Positions 36,874-47,964 of a stretch of DNA of 64,000 nt are shown piece by piece. Positions within the stretch are counted from its first letter, which is position 1. Each line of letters begins with the position of its first letter. Source of the DNA: Hybos culiciformis (lineage: Eukaryota > Arthropoda > Insecta > Diptera > Hybotidae); assembly GCA_964007475.1 (NCBI GenBank), contig OZ023274.1:24876286-24940285 (forward strand), written 5' to 3'. The notes under the pieces are model-generated. The model did not search any database. It was not told the DNA's origin and saw only the letters and a program-made list of their open reading frames with translations. Both the position numbers and the translations under genes were made by a program.

Positions 36874-37337
36874 GGCGCCGTGACATTTGTCCGCGGGACA
36901 TTTGTCCGCGATGAAATTTGTATGGAAATTTGTATGGAATTTGTGTACAAAATGACATTTGTCCGCGATTGTAAAATGACATTTGTCCGCCGCGGACAAA
37001 TGTCTCAAAATGAGCGGACAAATGACATTTTGCAAAATGGCATTTGTCCGCGATTGAATTTTCAAATTTTTATCGGACAAATGTCATTTTGAAAAATGTC
37101 ATTTGTCCGCGATTGAAATTTTAAATTTTTAGCGGACAAATGTCATTTTGCAAAATGTCATTTGTCCGCGATTGAATTTTCAGTTTTTTAGCGGTCAAAT
37201 GTCATTTGTCCGCGATTAATTTTTATCGCGGCCAAATGACATTTGTCGGCGGCGGACAAAAGCCATTTCGAATCGCGGACAAATGTCATTTTGATGTCCG
37301 CGATAAAAAAACAAATCGCGGACAAATGTCCAACCCC
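36874..37337. mobile_element. Mutator-like MITE with 10-bp target duplication
   Basis: CGATCTACTA flanks the element directly on both sides (36864-36873 and 37338-37347). The left end GGCGCCGTGACATTTGTCCG and the right end read inward GGGGTTGGACATTTGTCCG share GGN5-6GACATTTGTCCGCG. Inside is an array of about 60-bp units, each itself a dyad of CAAAATGTCATTTGTCCGCG and GCGGACAAATGTCATTTTG around a GATTGAATTTT spacer. The element is therefore palindromic at several scales. A 9-10-bp duplication with long, GG-starting ends is the hallmark of MULE elements, but no transposase is present to prove it. Frames of 60-78 codons on both strands here are repeat artefacts. Confidence 0.8.
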
Positions 37338-37347
37338 CGATCTACTA

Positions 37348-37974
37348 ATATCTATTTGACAGGAGATCAAAATACATGGAGCAAAATAAATTCCGCATTA
37401 TATCAGAAATATGAGGAATGAAGCAAAGAAAACAGATGACAAGCAAAATTTGAAGACCAACTATTTTCAAATCTTCTTTAAGTTGTATTTAAAATACAAT
37501 CCGAACATATGACGCTAGCAGGAAGCATTCCACACAAATGACTGTGGGCTGCGAAATGGTAACGAATTCTTTCAACACTGTCGTTCGATTTGTTTCATAT
37601 TATTTCGAATATCATTATATTTTGAATAATACAATTTTCTTTACCCATAATTTTCTTACTCCAATGCTTTCAGAAAATTAAATAAAATGTCTTTTAAAAT
37701 AAATTAAATTTCACGAAAGAAAAAAAATATGTGCAAAATAAAAAAAAAACCTATCCTTGAATACATGAATAAAAATAAATATTTTTTTTTATGGGATGAA
37801 ATAATAAAATAAATTAAAATGAATCCTGAACAAAATTAAAAGTCCAAAAAAAAAACCTTGATTGTATGCTGCTATCTCGATTAAAAGGGATATCGCAATT
37901 TAATCAATGTGATTCTTTGCAACAAAATAACATAAAGAAAAAAAAAAAGATTTTCGATTAAAGACTGAAAGTTA
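37348..37974. other. AT-rich DNA, nothing recognised
   Basis: No open frame or repeat between the MITE and the tandem duplication. Confidence 0.55.
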
Positions 37975-38251
37975 ATTCATATCAATTGAAAAGGCTTCTT
38001 TTATGTTAGAATTAATAATACACAGGAATATAATACATACAAATATATGTGCATATGTATAAATGAAGCATTGCAAAATGAAGTGGCTTAGCTGCCAAAA
38101 ATGCGATTGCGATTCATATCAATTGAAAAGGCTTCTTTTATGTTAGAATTAATAATACACAGGAATATAATACATACAAATATATGTGCATATGTATAAA
38201 TGAAGCATTGCAAAATGAAGTGGCTTAGCTGCCAAAAATGCGATTGCGATT
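37975..38251. repeat. Perfect 137-bp tandem duplication
   Basis: The unit starting ATTCATATCAATTGAAAAGG at 37975 recurs at 38112 with no difference that I can find over 137 bases, plus three further matching bases. Either a very recent duplication or an assembly collapse/expansion error. Confidence 0.95.
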
Positions 38252-38456
38252 GCAAAGTCTTGAATATTCACATTCTTTTCATTATTGATTGCTCCCAGAC
38301 CTTTATAGATACAACAAATTGATATATTTACTTTATTCCTGTTCAAAATCGCCGCTTCAATATTAGTCTACATGCTTTTAGATCATTGCTGTATAGGTTA
38401 TTTAGTGACTGAAATGGTGGCTCATATCGCCGTTTATATATTTAAAATTTTATTTA

Positions 38457-38597
38457 TTAGTATTCAGGTTTGCTGACGGGTTGAGGTGCTGGTGGGGAGA
38501 TGATTGAGGTGTTTTTGTGGTGGCTGGTGATGCGGGATGGGGTGGTGGTTACTTCATGGATGTTGCAGTTTGGTTGTTGTTTTCTTTTTTGATCCTT
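38457..38597 (-). CDS. Possible terminal exon, 46 codons, Thr/Pro/His-rich
   Basis: A strikingly GC-richer, strand-skewed island. The minus frame is open from just after a TAA (38598-38600) to TAA at 38457-38459 and reads CNIHEVTTTPSRITSHHKNT, SIISPPAPQPVSKPEY, a plausible disordered protein tail and unlike background translations here. AATAAA follows the stop within about ten bases. No in-frame ATG near the start, so if real it is an exon behind a splice acceptor (an AAAAG lies at the upstream edge). No second exon was found. It may also be a relic of low-complexity DNA. Confidence 0.3.
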   Translation of the reverse strand, partial: KDQKRKQQPNCNIHEVTTTPSRITSHHKNTSIISPPAPQPVSKPEY

Positions 38598-38965
38598 TTA
38601 TTTGTTGTCATTAAAGTTAGCTTATCTTTTAGTAAATAAAGCAAGTAGTTGCAATTTAAGAACTTTATTTTCTATTACTTTGTAAATTATCAAATTATAA
38701 TTATATATTATATATTTTTCTTTTTAAATTATTATACTCTGTAATTATGGGCTCTGGCCTAATTATGTAAATTTTTCGAAATAAATAAATAAAAAATAAA
38801 TAAATATATTTCGAAAAGTTTAATTTTTCATTTTTAATTAATAGAAATTAACTTAAAATTTTTTTTAATTTCTGTTTTTAATCCGTTTTCCATCAAAAAC
38901 TAAAATACGGTCTGTATCTTTTCATTTTCTGTCTGTATGCGTGGGTCTGTCGCAAACTAAAATCT

Positions 38966-39148
38966 CTATATGAACTGAACTACCTTGCCGATTGTGATAA
39001 TATGCGTTATCTCATTCGATTTTACCCAATCTAAGGCATGGCATACTATAAGTTCGGACTCCAGAGCTAGAAGTTCACAACTATCAAATGTTGAAAAATT
39101 TTCAGAATTGAGTACGTTTAACTGTATTTCACTGTATTTTAACTTCAC
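38966..39148 (-). pseudogene. Possible RNase H-like retroelement scrap
   Basis: The minus frame reads ELLALESELIVCHALDWVKS then NEITHIITIGKVVQF. Retroelement and cellular RNase H domains have an 'E..AL...AL.W.......i..I.sDS..vv' segment of this shape. Here the Asp-Ser pair expected near the end is missing. Only about 40 residues can be compared and no flanking domain is visible. Coincidence is quite possible. Confidence 0.22.
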
Positions 39149-39289
39149 TGTACTTCAACAAGTAAAAATTTCAGTTTTTAAATACATAATTTTTGGAAAA
39201 TGATCTAATGATATCTGGGAAAATGTTCCCCTCCCATTTTTTAACTTGAAAATACAGTAAAAAATACAGTGAAGTGAAAATACAGTGAA
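39129..39289. repeat. Inverted repeat with repeated TACAGTGAAGT
   Basis: TCACTGTATTTTAACTTCAC at 39129 is mirrored by GTGAAGTGAAAATACAGTGA near 39268-39287, with the motif tandemly repeated within the right arm. The arms are 111 bases apart. It overlaps the end of the doubtful RNase H-like frame. Possibly a small foldback element. Confidence 0.55.
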
Positions 39290-39293
39290 GTGG

Positions 39294-40354
39294 CTTTAAA
39301 TGAAAATTTGTTTATGGATAGAGAGTGATCGTAACATCATTAAAAAAATTACCGGATAATATTTGAAATTAAAATCTTCAAAACCGGGCTTCATAGTTCA
39401 TACATATATAAATAATTTTCTATATTAAAGATGGATCACGTTTCCTTTGAGCTCTCCATGCATAATACCTATAACTAGCAATTATATCGTAGTATAAAGG
39501 CACTATGTAAAAAGAAAGACTATAAAATACATATCGAATAAATTTTCTTTCAACTTTTCTTCTATATGTATATGTACATTACATAGTTTTTCTTTTCTTT
39601 TCATATACACATTATTCTTTTATTGTGAAGTATAACCAAAAGATTTCGATGATACTTTCTTTAAATAGCAATCCAAATTAAGAGATATTTTTTAATCTTT
39701 TGTCCAAAACAAAAATAAAGTTAAAATAAAATATTTCTAAAAGTAACAAGAAAGACCAAAAATTTCAGATTAGAAAATTATTTGAAAAATGATTAGGTCA
39801 AGAATTTTCCACAATTGAGATATTTAATTGATTAAATTATTTTGCTTCTTTTTTTTTTTTAATATTTATAAGTTTTAATTAAAAATATAAAATAAATTTC
39901 ACAAAAGTAAATTATTATATAACAATGTGATAGTTTTATTTGAACTTCTACATATAGATTAGCTCCAATTATTTGCTTATACTTCACTGAAAAAAAAACT
40001 CGTTGGAGAATTAGGTATAAAATATATTATAAGGAAAATAACTAAAATTGAATTATTTTTTGAAAATGTGGGCTAAAAATCTTGCATTTATTATTAAAGT
40101 TTTAAAATTTTTTCAGAAAATTAAATCAAAATGAAATTTACATGTCAAATATTGCTAAAATCATATATTAAGAAGTAAAAATATGCTTCTCTTCTATACT
40201 ATGATAAACAGCTAATTTTGCCAAAGCCCTCCACTAAGAAGTTCAATACAAAAAAAAAAAGATATAGCATAGCCACATCTTATTTGACAACCTTTAGTTA
40301 AATCTTCATTAAAAAATTCCCTGAAATTATGCTAAGCAAGGTTTACTTATACCT
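39294..40354. other. AT-rich DNA, nothing recognised
   Basis: No structure beyond poly-A/T tracts. Confidence 0.5.
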
Positions 40355-40761
40355 TGTTCGCATTATAATTTAAATTCCCTTTGTATTCTGGAAAACAAAT
40401 TGCCGTTCGCATTACAAAATTTGATGAGAACTGGAATTTGATGATGTAAAAAAAAAAATTGAGAAAGAGAAAAAGTTTTTGTTGTTGAAAATCTTGACTT
40501 TTTATCTGGCTTTATATCAATTTTTTTTGTTTTTTTTTTCATTTTGACTCAAATTTGACAAGAAAACTGTTGCCAACTATAACAAAATTTCAAAAAATGA
40601 GTGAAAATAACTATAAATGTAGAATTCTAACCCTGACAAACTAGAATATGAAAGTGGAATATACATATTCCGGAATATTTTTTTATATGAAAAATCCAGT
40701 TCATATTCCTGAAATATTCCGGATAACAGCATATTCCACTAATAATCTCCTAATGCGAACA
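40355..40761. mobile_element. Possible DNA element with 11-bp terminal inverted repeats
   Basis: TGTTCGCATTA at 40355-40365 faces its exact inverse TAATGCGAACA at 40751-40761. Inside, words such as TTCGCATTAC (near 40405) and paired CATATTCC/GGAATATG motifs (40655-40735) add inverted symmetry. No target-site duplication is evident, so ends may be worn or the pairing partly fortuitous. Confidence 0.45.
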
Positions 40762-42059
40762 CCATATTAATATAAAATAAACCTGCTCAAAAACGTTGGC
40801 GACCGCTGCTTTAACACACATAAAATGTTTCATTCAAATGTGTAATATTTTGAGTATTTTTGAGTTTTAAACAACTAATTTCTAATTTATGAAATTGCTC
40901 ATCATCAGCAAAAAAATTGATAGAATTAAACGTAGCGAAAAATTTTAAAATTAGAAAGCAAATGTATCCAACAGAGGAAAATCAGCTTAAAATAGGCTTG
41001 TCATCTGGAAAAAAAGAAGAAAATAAATATGTACATTTTTCCGCACATAATATCGTTTTTCTTAACGAATTTAAATAAAAAATATATACGAGTATATGTA
41101 TTTTTTTTCATAATTTCTTAATGGTCCGTTTAAGTTTTATTCCGGTAAAAATTGTATTTTTTTTTTTTATTTTTCCAAATATGTAATGTCGATTTAAAAA
41201 AATTGAAACATTTTCTTTTTTATAAGAAGAAAATTTGAATACATCGTGTTTCTGACAGTTTCCTCAATTTTCAACGGTATAATAAATTTCCTTATATGTG
41301 CTCAATGGTCTTTTATCATCATCCTTATAAAATGAGTTTTTTTTTTTGTTCATATTTTCTTTTTGTATTTTCTTCAATTATATGGAAAAAAAATATATAT
41401 ATAACTTGAACTCTCGAGAAACTTAAGTAAATACTGTTGCTGTCATATTATGTAAGAATTCTTGAAAAAAAAAAGTTGATATCTTTATATAAATAGTACC
41501 TACATTCTTATTTCGACGTTAAGTTTTGAATTAGACGTAACTTATTTTTGTACATAATTTCTATTGGAATTAGAATTTTTTTTTTGTACTAAATCAATAT
41601 AAAAACCCATTTCTGTATTTCTTGTTAATTAAATATTATTATATTCCTAAATTTTCAATCGACATCTAATCGCTTTTACCAGTTTTCTCATTCAAATGAA
41701 TAAAACTTAAAAAAATTTAAGGATTTTTCTTCGAAAGCAAGCTGAAAGGATGCAATTTCCAGAATATAATCATTCCAAATATCAAATGAAAGAACAGGCA
41801 GGCAAACAAATAAAGAAAATATATAGTGAGTTTTTTATCTGATAGAAAGCTGGACAAAAGTAAGTAAGAAGTTACTTTGCAAACCCACAGTTGTATATGA
41901 AGGAGGACTTTACAAAAAAAAAATTAAAAAAGAAGTTACGACTGATACAAAATTGACCATCGACACAGTCCCATGAACATGTAAGTTACATTTTTAATAT
42001 ACTTACAATGTTATTTATTTCTTAGATATATATTTTTTTTTCAACTACACATAATACTC
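40762..42059. other. AT-rich DNA, one short coding-like patch
   Basis: At about 41733-41840 a plus frame reads RKQAERMQFPEYNHSKYQMK and on for about 35 codons to TGA. It is too short to assign. Confidence 0.4.
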
Positions 42060-42575
42060 GATATTTACGGTGATCAAACGTTTTTTACTACAAGATCAGT
42101 CCTTTGTTTCAGTTTTTAGATCTATAAAATTTTTGATAAATGGAGTTCAAAAAAATTTTCCAGTTTTAAATAATTGTCAAATAACTCTGCTTCGTATATT
42201 GCTTGAAAAATATTATATTGAAAATACTCCAGATACCGAGAAAACTCTCAGAAGTTTTATGGTCAATATTTATGGACAATATTGTTTGTTCTGCTCTTGC
42301 TTTGAATAGTTTAAGATCTTTGTCGATATTAAAATTATTTAGCTCTTTTGGACAGTTAAATTGTTCAATATATCTTGAAGTTTTTGTTTGACATTATCTT
42401 CTACATGAATACATTCAGTTTCTATATTGGTATTTTCCTCAATTGTTGTTCCAAATTATTATCGAAGAAAAATATTGATATTTAATATTGATTTAATAAA
42501 TGATTTTGGGTACTTGTGTCTTATAGCAGCAAATAATTTTAACAATATAATTCTAAAATTGACAATGTGGAAACA
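42060..42575 (-). pseudogene. Decayed coding-like region, unassigned
   Basis: From about 42570 to 42318 a single minus frame reads FRIILLKLFAAIRHKYPKSF, then a TAA-TAA pair, then TNIETECIHVEDNVKQKLQD ILNN and a TAA. A frame shift leads into NIDKDLKLFKARAEQTILSI, then HKTSESFLGIW to about 42220. Another shift gives EAELFDNYLKLENFFELHLS to about 42110. Three consecutive coding-like pieces on one strand, separated by simple lesions, suggest a dead gene or transposase. I see no motif that names the family. The plus frames in the same place are shadows. Confidence 0.33.
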
Positions 42576-44159
42576 TCATAACGTAACTTATCACTCCAAA
42601 TATCATCAAAAATCATCAAAAACTTTCGAGGATCGAGTTGAAAACTATGAGGGTTCTATACACATTTACAATTAATATTAGTAAAAAAATTCTTAATATA
42701 ATTTTTCTCCTAACATGGTCACCGTATTGATAATAGCAAATATTTACACATACGTATATTTAAAATATTTATTTTAATACTGCTCTTTCGACCATTACAT
42801 GTACATCAATCCCAGAAGTATCCATTAGCATACATCCTTTGCCTGTTTTTATGTAACATATCAACATAATAATGTATATCTACACATATATATTTTAACT
42901 TATTTTAACAATTTTTTTTTCTGTTATAACTATATTATCGTAATCGCTAGCAATAGCAGGTATCTTTCTGGATGATTTTAATTTACACAAAAGTTATTTT
43001 ATGTACACAAATGCCGATTAGCTGATAATATTGAAAGTTAGCTATAATAACGTTTGTTTTAAATAAAATTTCCTTTTTTAATTGAAATTTGCTCTAATCC
43101 TTTAATAAATTAAACGTCAAAGACTCGAATGAGTTTCAACTAATTTACAGGCTAAAATTATAATTTTGCATTACTATTGCCTGGAAAAATATGATTATTA
43201 TATTTTCTAAATATTGAAAATAAAAAATTGAATCCTTTTTTAAAAGGATATTCCGTGTACATTTTGCATTAATTTGCTTTTTCTTTGTGTATACGATTTA
43301 TTTTCTGGAACTAAATACCTAAAATGCATGAAAAAGTCAATTTATGATACACAAACAGGGACATTTTGAAATTAACAAAAAACAAATAATCATCCTGAAA
43401 GGAAATTATAATGAAAACCCACATTTTGAGCCGATAATATTCTTAAATATTTGCATTAAAAGAAAAGCGGAACGATAAATGGGGTAAATAACTATAATTA
43501 GAAATTTAAAAGTTCGATTTTTAAGAAATTCAAATTATTTGCTGCCCCACAATATGTTTATCATATATGGATTGAAATGTATAAATTTTTGTTAGAGTGA
43601 AGTGAAATTGTCTGGTTATCGGACTATCAAACACTATAGTTGTGTGTTCATATCATCTTAAATCAAATCTAATGCGGTTTCTGAATAAATGTATATTATT
43701 TATTAATAACATTTTAATCACCTGACCATGTGAATTCGACAAATTTTCAATTACTATAATATAATACAAGATTTGGAGAATTTCCCATGCAAACACAGTA
43801 TCTGGCGGTCAATTATTTAAAATTTATTGAATTAAAGGAAAACTAAATTTAAAATCAATATCTAATTTTTAAATCCATTGAATCAGATACCAAATACTAA
43901 TACCGTAGTTAAAAAAATATATCGATTTTTATAAAAAATTTAAATTGTCAAAGTAACTTATTATTATTATTATTATTGAATTTTTTTTTAAATTAAAATG
44001 TAATAAAAATAAAATAAAAAAAAATACCTATAATATGTACAAACTTTACAAAATTTAATGTATTTTTTTTTATTCAAGTAGCTACTTCTAAAATTATATA
44101 ATTTTTTTTTTTTAAATATTTGCAAAATATATTTAGAGCGTATACAAACGCCCGATTAT
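42576..44159. other. AT-rich DNA, nothing recognised
   Basis: A (TTA)n/(TAT)n run near 43960-43976 is the only simple repeat of note. Confidence 0.5.
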
Positions 44160-44420
44160 GATTTTATCGAACGTAAACTTTCTCGAAAGATCATTTTCTC
44201 AAATTGCATATTTTTGTCGAATGAACGTTATTTCGCAAACATATATTTAATGGAAATTACATTTTCGCAAACGAAATTGCAATTATTCTCAAATTAAGGT
44301 CACGCAGCTCTTGATGATTTTCAGAAAAAGGGCATTTGTTATCTCTGAAGTAAAAATGTAATTTAGTTCGTTTCAGGAAAAGTTCTTTCGAGAAATTTTA
44401 TTAGTTCGAGAAAATAAGAT
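44160..44420. repeat. Cluster of TTTCTCGAAA / TTTCGCAAAC words
   Basis: CTTTCTCGAAAG, TTTTCTCAAATT, TTTTGTCGAAT, TTTCGCAAAC (twice), TTCTCAAATT and, inverted, CTTTCGAGAAAT and GTTCGAGAAAAT recur about every 25-35 bases. The outermost pair (TTTCTCGAAAGA near 44181 and TTCTTTCGAGAAA near 44384) is inverted. It is probably an eroded minisatellite or foldback element. Boundaries are uncertain. Confidence 0.35.
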
Positions 44421-46169
44421 TCGAATTATCATTGCTCTACCTATCTATCTATTTATTTTGTACATGCAGGCAGATATATGATTTTATTAAATTTTTTTTT
44501 CTCTTTATTTTCAAAACTCCTACATGAAGTGAACGTAACTATGGTTATATGATTGGAAATAATATCCGATAAGTAGTACCTATATCTACCTATTGAAAAA
44601 TAAAATAAAATTTTCTTCTTTTTTTTTTTTATTGTATTAAATATGTATTTCAATATTTTTCCAATAATACATGAGAGTGTAATAAAATATTTATTCGTGC
44701 TAAACCATGTCCATAGAAATTACATGTTAAAATTAAAAAAAATTGAAATTGAAGTTTTGTGTAAAATATCTTTAATGAATGTTTAAAAAAATAAAAATAA
44801 AAACCAAATAATTCTCGTACATTTTCCAATGAAAAATATCTATATATATGTCAGATTTAAAAGTTTTTTATGTACATATTTTATAAATAAAAAAAAAAAA
44901 AAAACTCTTAATGCAGGCAAACAGTAGTTGTGTTGCTTTCATCTTTACATTGTAGGACAGATTCTGTTAGTATACCAAGTTAGAAAATTTTCCTACAATT
45001 GTGGCATTTCGGAGATATTTGGGAATTTTAAGGTAACGATATTTATTGGTGAATAAATATATAATATTTATTGCTAGTAAATTTAAAAAGAAAAAGATGA
45101 ATGTTAAAGTTATTATTTCTTTTCATTAGAAAATAGTTTCTGTGGATTAATCGCTATCGATTGTGAAGTGTTGTGTCTATGACTCACACTGTACACGAGA
45201 ACTCTTAGATACAAAAAATTTCACGATTGGGTTTTGGAGTCTATGAATCACACATTTTACAGATTTAAAAAAAAAACTATGAAATATTTTATCACAATCT
45301 TGACAATAGTTATTGTCAGATCACTCTGTAAAATCAATGAATCTAAATTTGGTATCTCATACTTATAATCCGAAAAAAAATTAACCTTATTTTCGTCTCT
45401 GCTGTATGAAAATGAAGAGAAATTGAATTGAAACTTACTTACAACTTTACTTAACTTAAAACTTTCATATGTTGACTTAAAAATGGTGTACAAGCTATAT
45501 CTGCTTATTCTTGCTAATGCTTCGTAATTGTTTTACAATTCGAACCAAACAATGATCTGTATTATTAACTTCAGCAAAATATTGGCCATTAAGCCAAAAT
45601 AGAGTATGTATCTATAGAAAAATAATATAAAGGCTTTTGTTTTTAAATAATGAATTAACTTATTTTATTATTTGAAATCTAATCAAAATATTGCTAAAAA
45701 CTTACAAAATTAAAAAAGAACGTATACATTGTCCTACTTATTTTAAATACCAATACCGCAAGAAAAATTAATATTAATTTGAGTTGTGATTTGGTTTCAT
45801 TTGATAGAAATTTTAAATATTTCAACAAACTATTTTTAAAGAATTGGTTTGTTTTTTCGCAGCATCTCACATCTCAGTGTCGTTAAAAAATCTTATATGC
45901 CAATATTTGATGTCAATTTTTGCTTAACATTATACAAGTTTTTGAACGCTCTATCTATAATATATATTTTAAAAAAATTTTTCGATTGAGGGACAATTTA
46001 ATACTGTATAAAAATTTATGTAAAATTGAAACAAACACGCAGAGAAATGCTCTTTCATTCAATATGATTATATCAGTCATAGACTCCTAATCATAACGAA
46101 AAAATAGCCCTATGATTAAAAATCTTCGCGCAAGATTAATAATCTTTGCATATAATTACTACGTTATAC
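44421..46169. other. AT-rich DNA, nothing recognised
   Basis: Similar phrases GTGTCTATGACTCACAC (45174) and GAGTCTATGAATCACACA (45236) are a weak direct repeat. No gene is visible. Confidence 0.5.
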
Positions 46170-46207
46170 ATCGTGATTAAATCATAAGTTATGATGCTTA
46201 ATCACGC
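46170..46207. repeat. Small perfect-stem hairpin
   Basis: CGTGATTAA pairs with TTAATCACG around an ATCATAAGTTATGAT core that is itself a palindrome. TAATCATAAC/GTTATGATTA words repeat on either side (46090-46230) and again, loosely, at 48285-48320. Confidence 0.6.
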
Positions 46208-46480
46208 TAGTCATAAGTTATGATTAATACAAAAACATTTTTTTTTTACTTTTTATTTTATTTTAGGTGATTAAAATTCAGATTATTTACTTTAATTACT
46301 AAAATAATAGTACATAGTTGAAATTTTCTGTAAAGTCGCTAAAAAAAATAAAAAACCAAAATTTTTTTGCTTTCTTCAAGATTCGAACTGCGTCCTTAAC
46401 ATTACAAATAGCTAACACACCACACAGAAAATGTGTATACCAAATTTATATTATCTATTTTATGTACTTTTTAAATTTCA

Positions 46481-46698
46481 ATACCATAGCTGAGTGGTTG
46501 TGTTGGCGGATTGCAATGCTAAAGACCCAGGTTCGAATCCGGAAGAAGACATAAGAAATAAAATTGTATAATTTAATAAAAATATAATAAATAAAATTTA
46601 ATAAATTAAAAAAATATTAAAATAAAATAAAAAAAATTAAATAAATAAAAATTAAATAAAAAAAAATTAAATAAAAAAAATTAATAAAAAAAAAAAAA
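46481..46698 (+). repeat. tRNA-derived SINE (or tRNA pseudogene) with A-rich tail
   Basis: A pol III A box, TAGCTGAGTGGTTG (46487-46500), and a perfect B box, GGTTCGAATCC (46530-46540), are about 30 bases apart as in a tRNA. The acceptor arm does not pair (ATACCA at the 5' side against GGAAGAAG at the 3' side), so this is not a working tRNA. The head is followed by CATAAGAAATAAAATT and about 130 bases of A/T-rich tail (TAAATAAAATTAAATA...), like a SINE. The remnant at 29899-29966 shares the part around and after the B box. Confidence 0.65.
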
Positions 46699-47652
46699 TA
46701 TGTGAGTCTCGGGACACACGGAATAAGTGAAACTTCATGGCAAGTAGTATTTTCTGGGGAGGCTAAATAAATATTTAAAATGGCCAAGTCCACATAAGAC
46801 ATGACGCCAATCGATTTTTTCGACGGCGACTAGTTTATTTTTGTCTTCGACTGCTGCGGCCAGTCGACTTAAAATAACTTGTTTTGGGGGAATTCGGCGA
46901 CTTAGATAAATTAAAAAAAAAAGAATAAAAACCAGCGACTACTTAGAGATAAAAACATTTATTATTATTATTATTAAGTTATTTTTTTTCTGAATTTTAT
47001 AATTTTTGTACATTATACAACTTATTTTTATTTATTTTAGAGTTCAGGTTCTAAATTACTTTTTAAGTTCAAAAAGTTTAGTGGCATAATGGCTTTTAAA
47101 TTATTTCAAAATGGCTAGAATTGCATGGCAACACTGGTTGCCAGATGATTTCACTAAATTTGAAACCGTAAACAAAATGTCGGTTAAAACTATATTATTA
47201 GCGACAATAACTTATGAAAAAACAGCAGCGTGGCTTAAATGATGTTTTCTTTTTGCTGCCCGAAAAGTTTAACCTAAAATAGCTTTTTCAAATATGCCTG
47301 AAAAATTTCAAGTTTATTAGTACTTCTTCTGAAATGGAATTGTAATAAACATATTCCTCCTGCATTTTATTAGTGTAATTTAATGTCAAAAATAAATTAC
47401 ACTAACAAACTACAAATTACAGTAAGAAAAATTAATATAAAAAATAAATTATCTACAAAATAGGTGCATTGGAACATTTTTATTCAGAATACATATTTGT
47501 ATTCCAAAAACTTTTTGAAAATTAGCACTAATAATTAATAAATGAAATATTTGTTATTCAATAATTTATTTTCCTTTCAATCGAAAAAAAAAATAGTATT
47601 TTCTATTTTAATTCTGAGCCAATATAGAGTAGGTTATTATTCAAATTTCTTA
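46699..47652. other. Mixed-composition DNA with one possible transposon end
   Basis: 46800-46910 is GC-richer (CGACGGCGACTAG, TGCTGCGGCCAGTCGAC, GGCGACTTAG). At 47123-47150 GCATGGCAACACTGGTTGCCAG looks like one hAT-type end followed by flank, without a partner that I could find. Confidence 0.4.
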
Positions 47653-47654
47653 TA

Positions 47655-47836
47655 GAGTACGATTCAAATCACTTGGCCAATGAGCTTTTAAGAGAGGGTA
47701 AAATTTGAATAAAATTATTATAAAAAATTGCATGATCTTTTTTCTTGAATAATTTCCCCTAAATTTTGTATGGAATTTTGTAATGGAAAGGGAAAGCTTT
47801 GCATAACGGATTGGTCAAGTGATTTGAATCGTACTC
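47655..47836. mobile_element. 182-bp MITE with TA target duplication (Tc1/mariner type)
   Basis: The left end GAGTACGATTCAAATCACTT (continuing GGCCAA) and the right end read inward GAGTACGATTCAAATCACTT (continuing GACCAA) match over 26 bases with a single mismatch. TA sits immediately outside each end (47653-47654, 47837-47838). The size, TA target and absence of any coding frame mark it as a non-autonomous Tc1/mariner-like element. The high end identity suggests a fairly recent insertion. Confidence 0.85.
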
Positions 47837-47964
47837 TACCATTTTGACCGTTTACTCAAAACACTTGAGCGACAAAAAAAATACCAAAAGGCAGAAATAT
47901 AAAAAACATTTAATCAACCAAATTTTTCGCAAAATAATAAGCATCGGGTGGAATACCGGACAAA

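Noticed and set aside
36859..37421. Five frames of 60-78 codons on both strands
   Set aside because: They translate the palindromic GCGGACAAATG array of the MULE-like MITE.
47120..47150. GGCAACACTG followed by GTTGCCAG, possible hAT end with target site
   Set aside because: No matching opposite end or second copy of the 8-mer was found within several kilobases.
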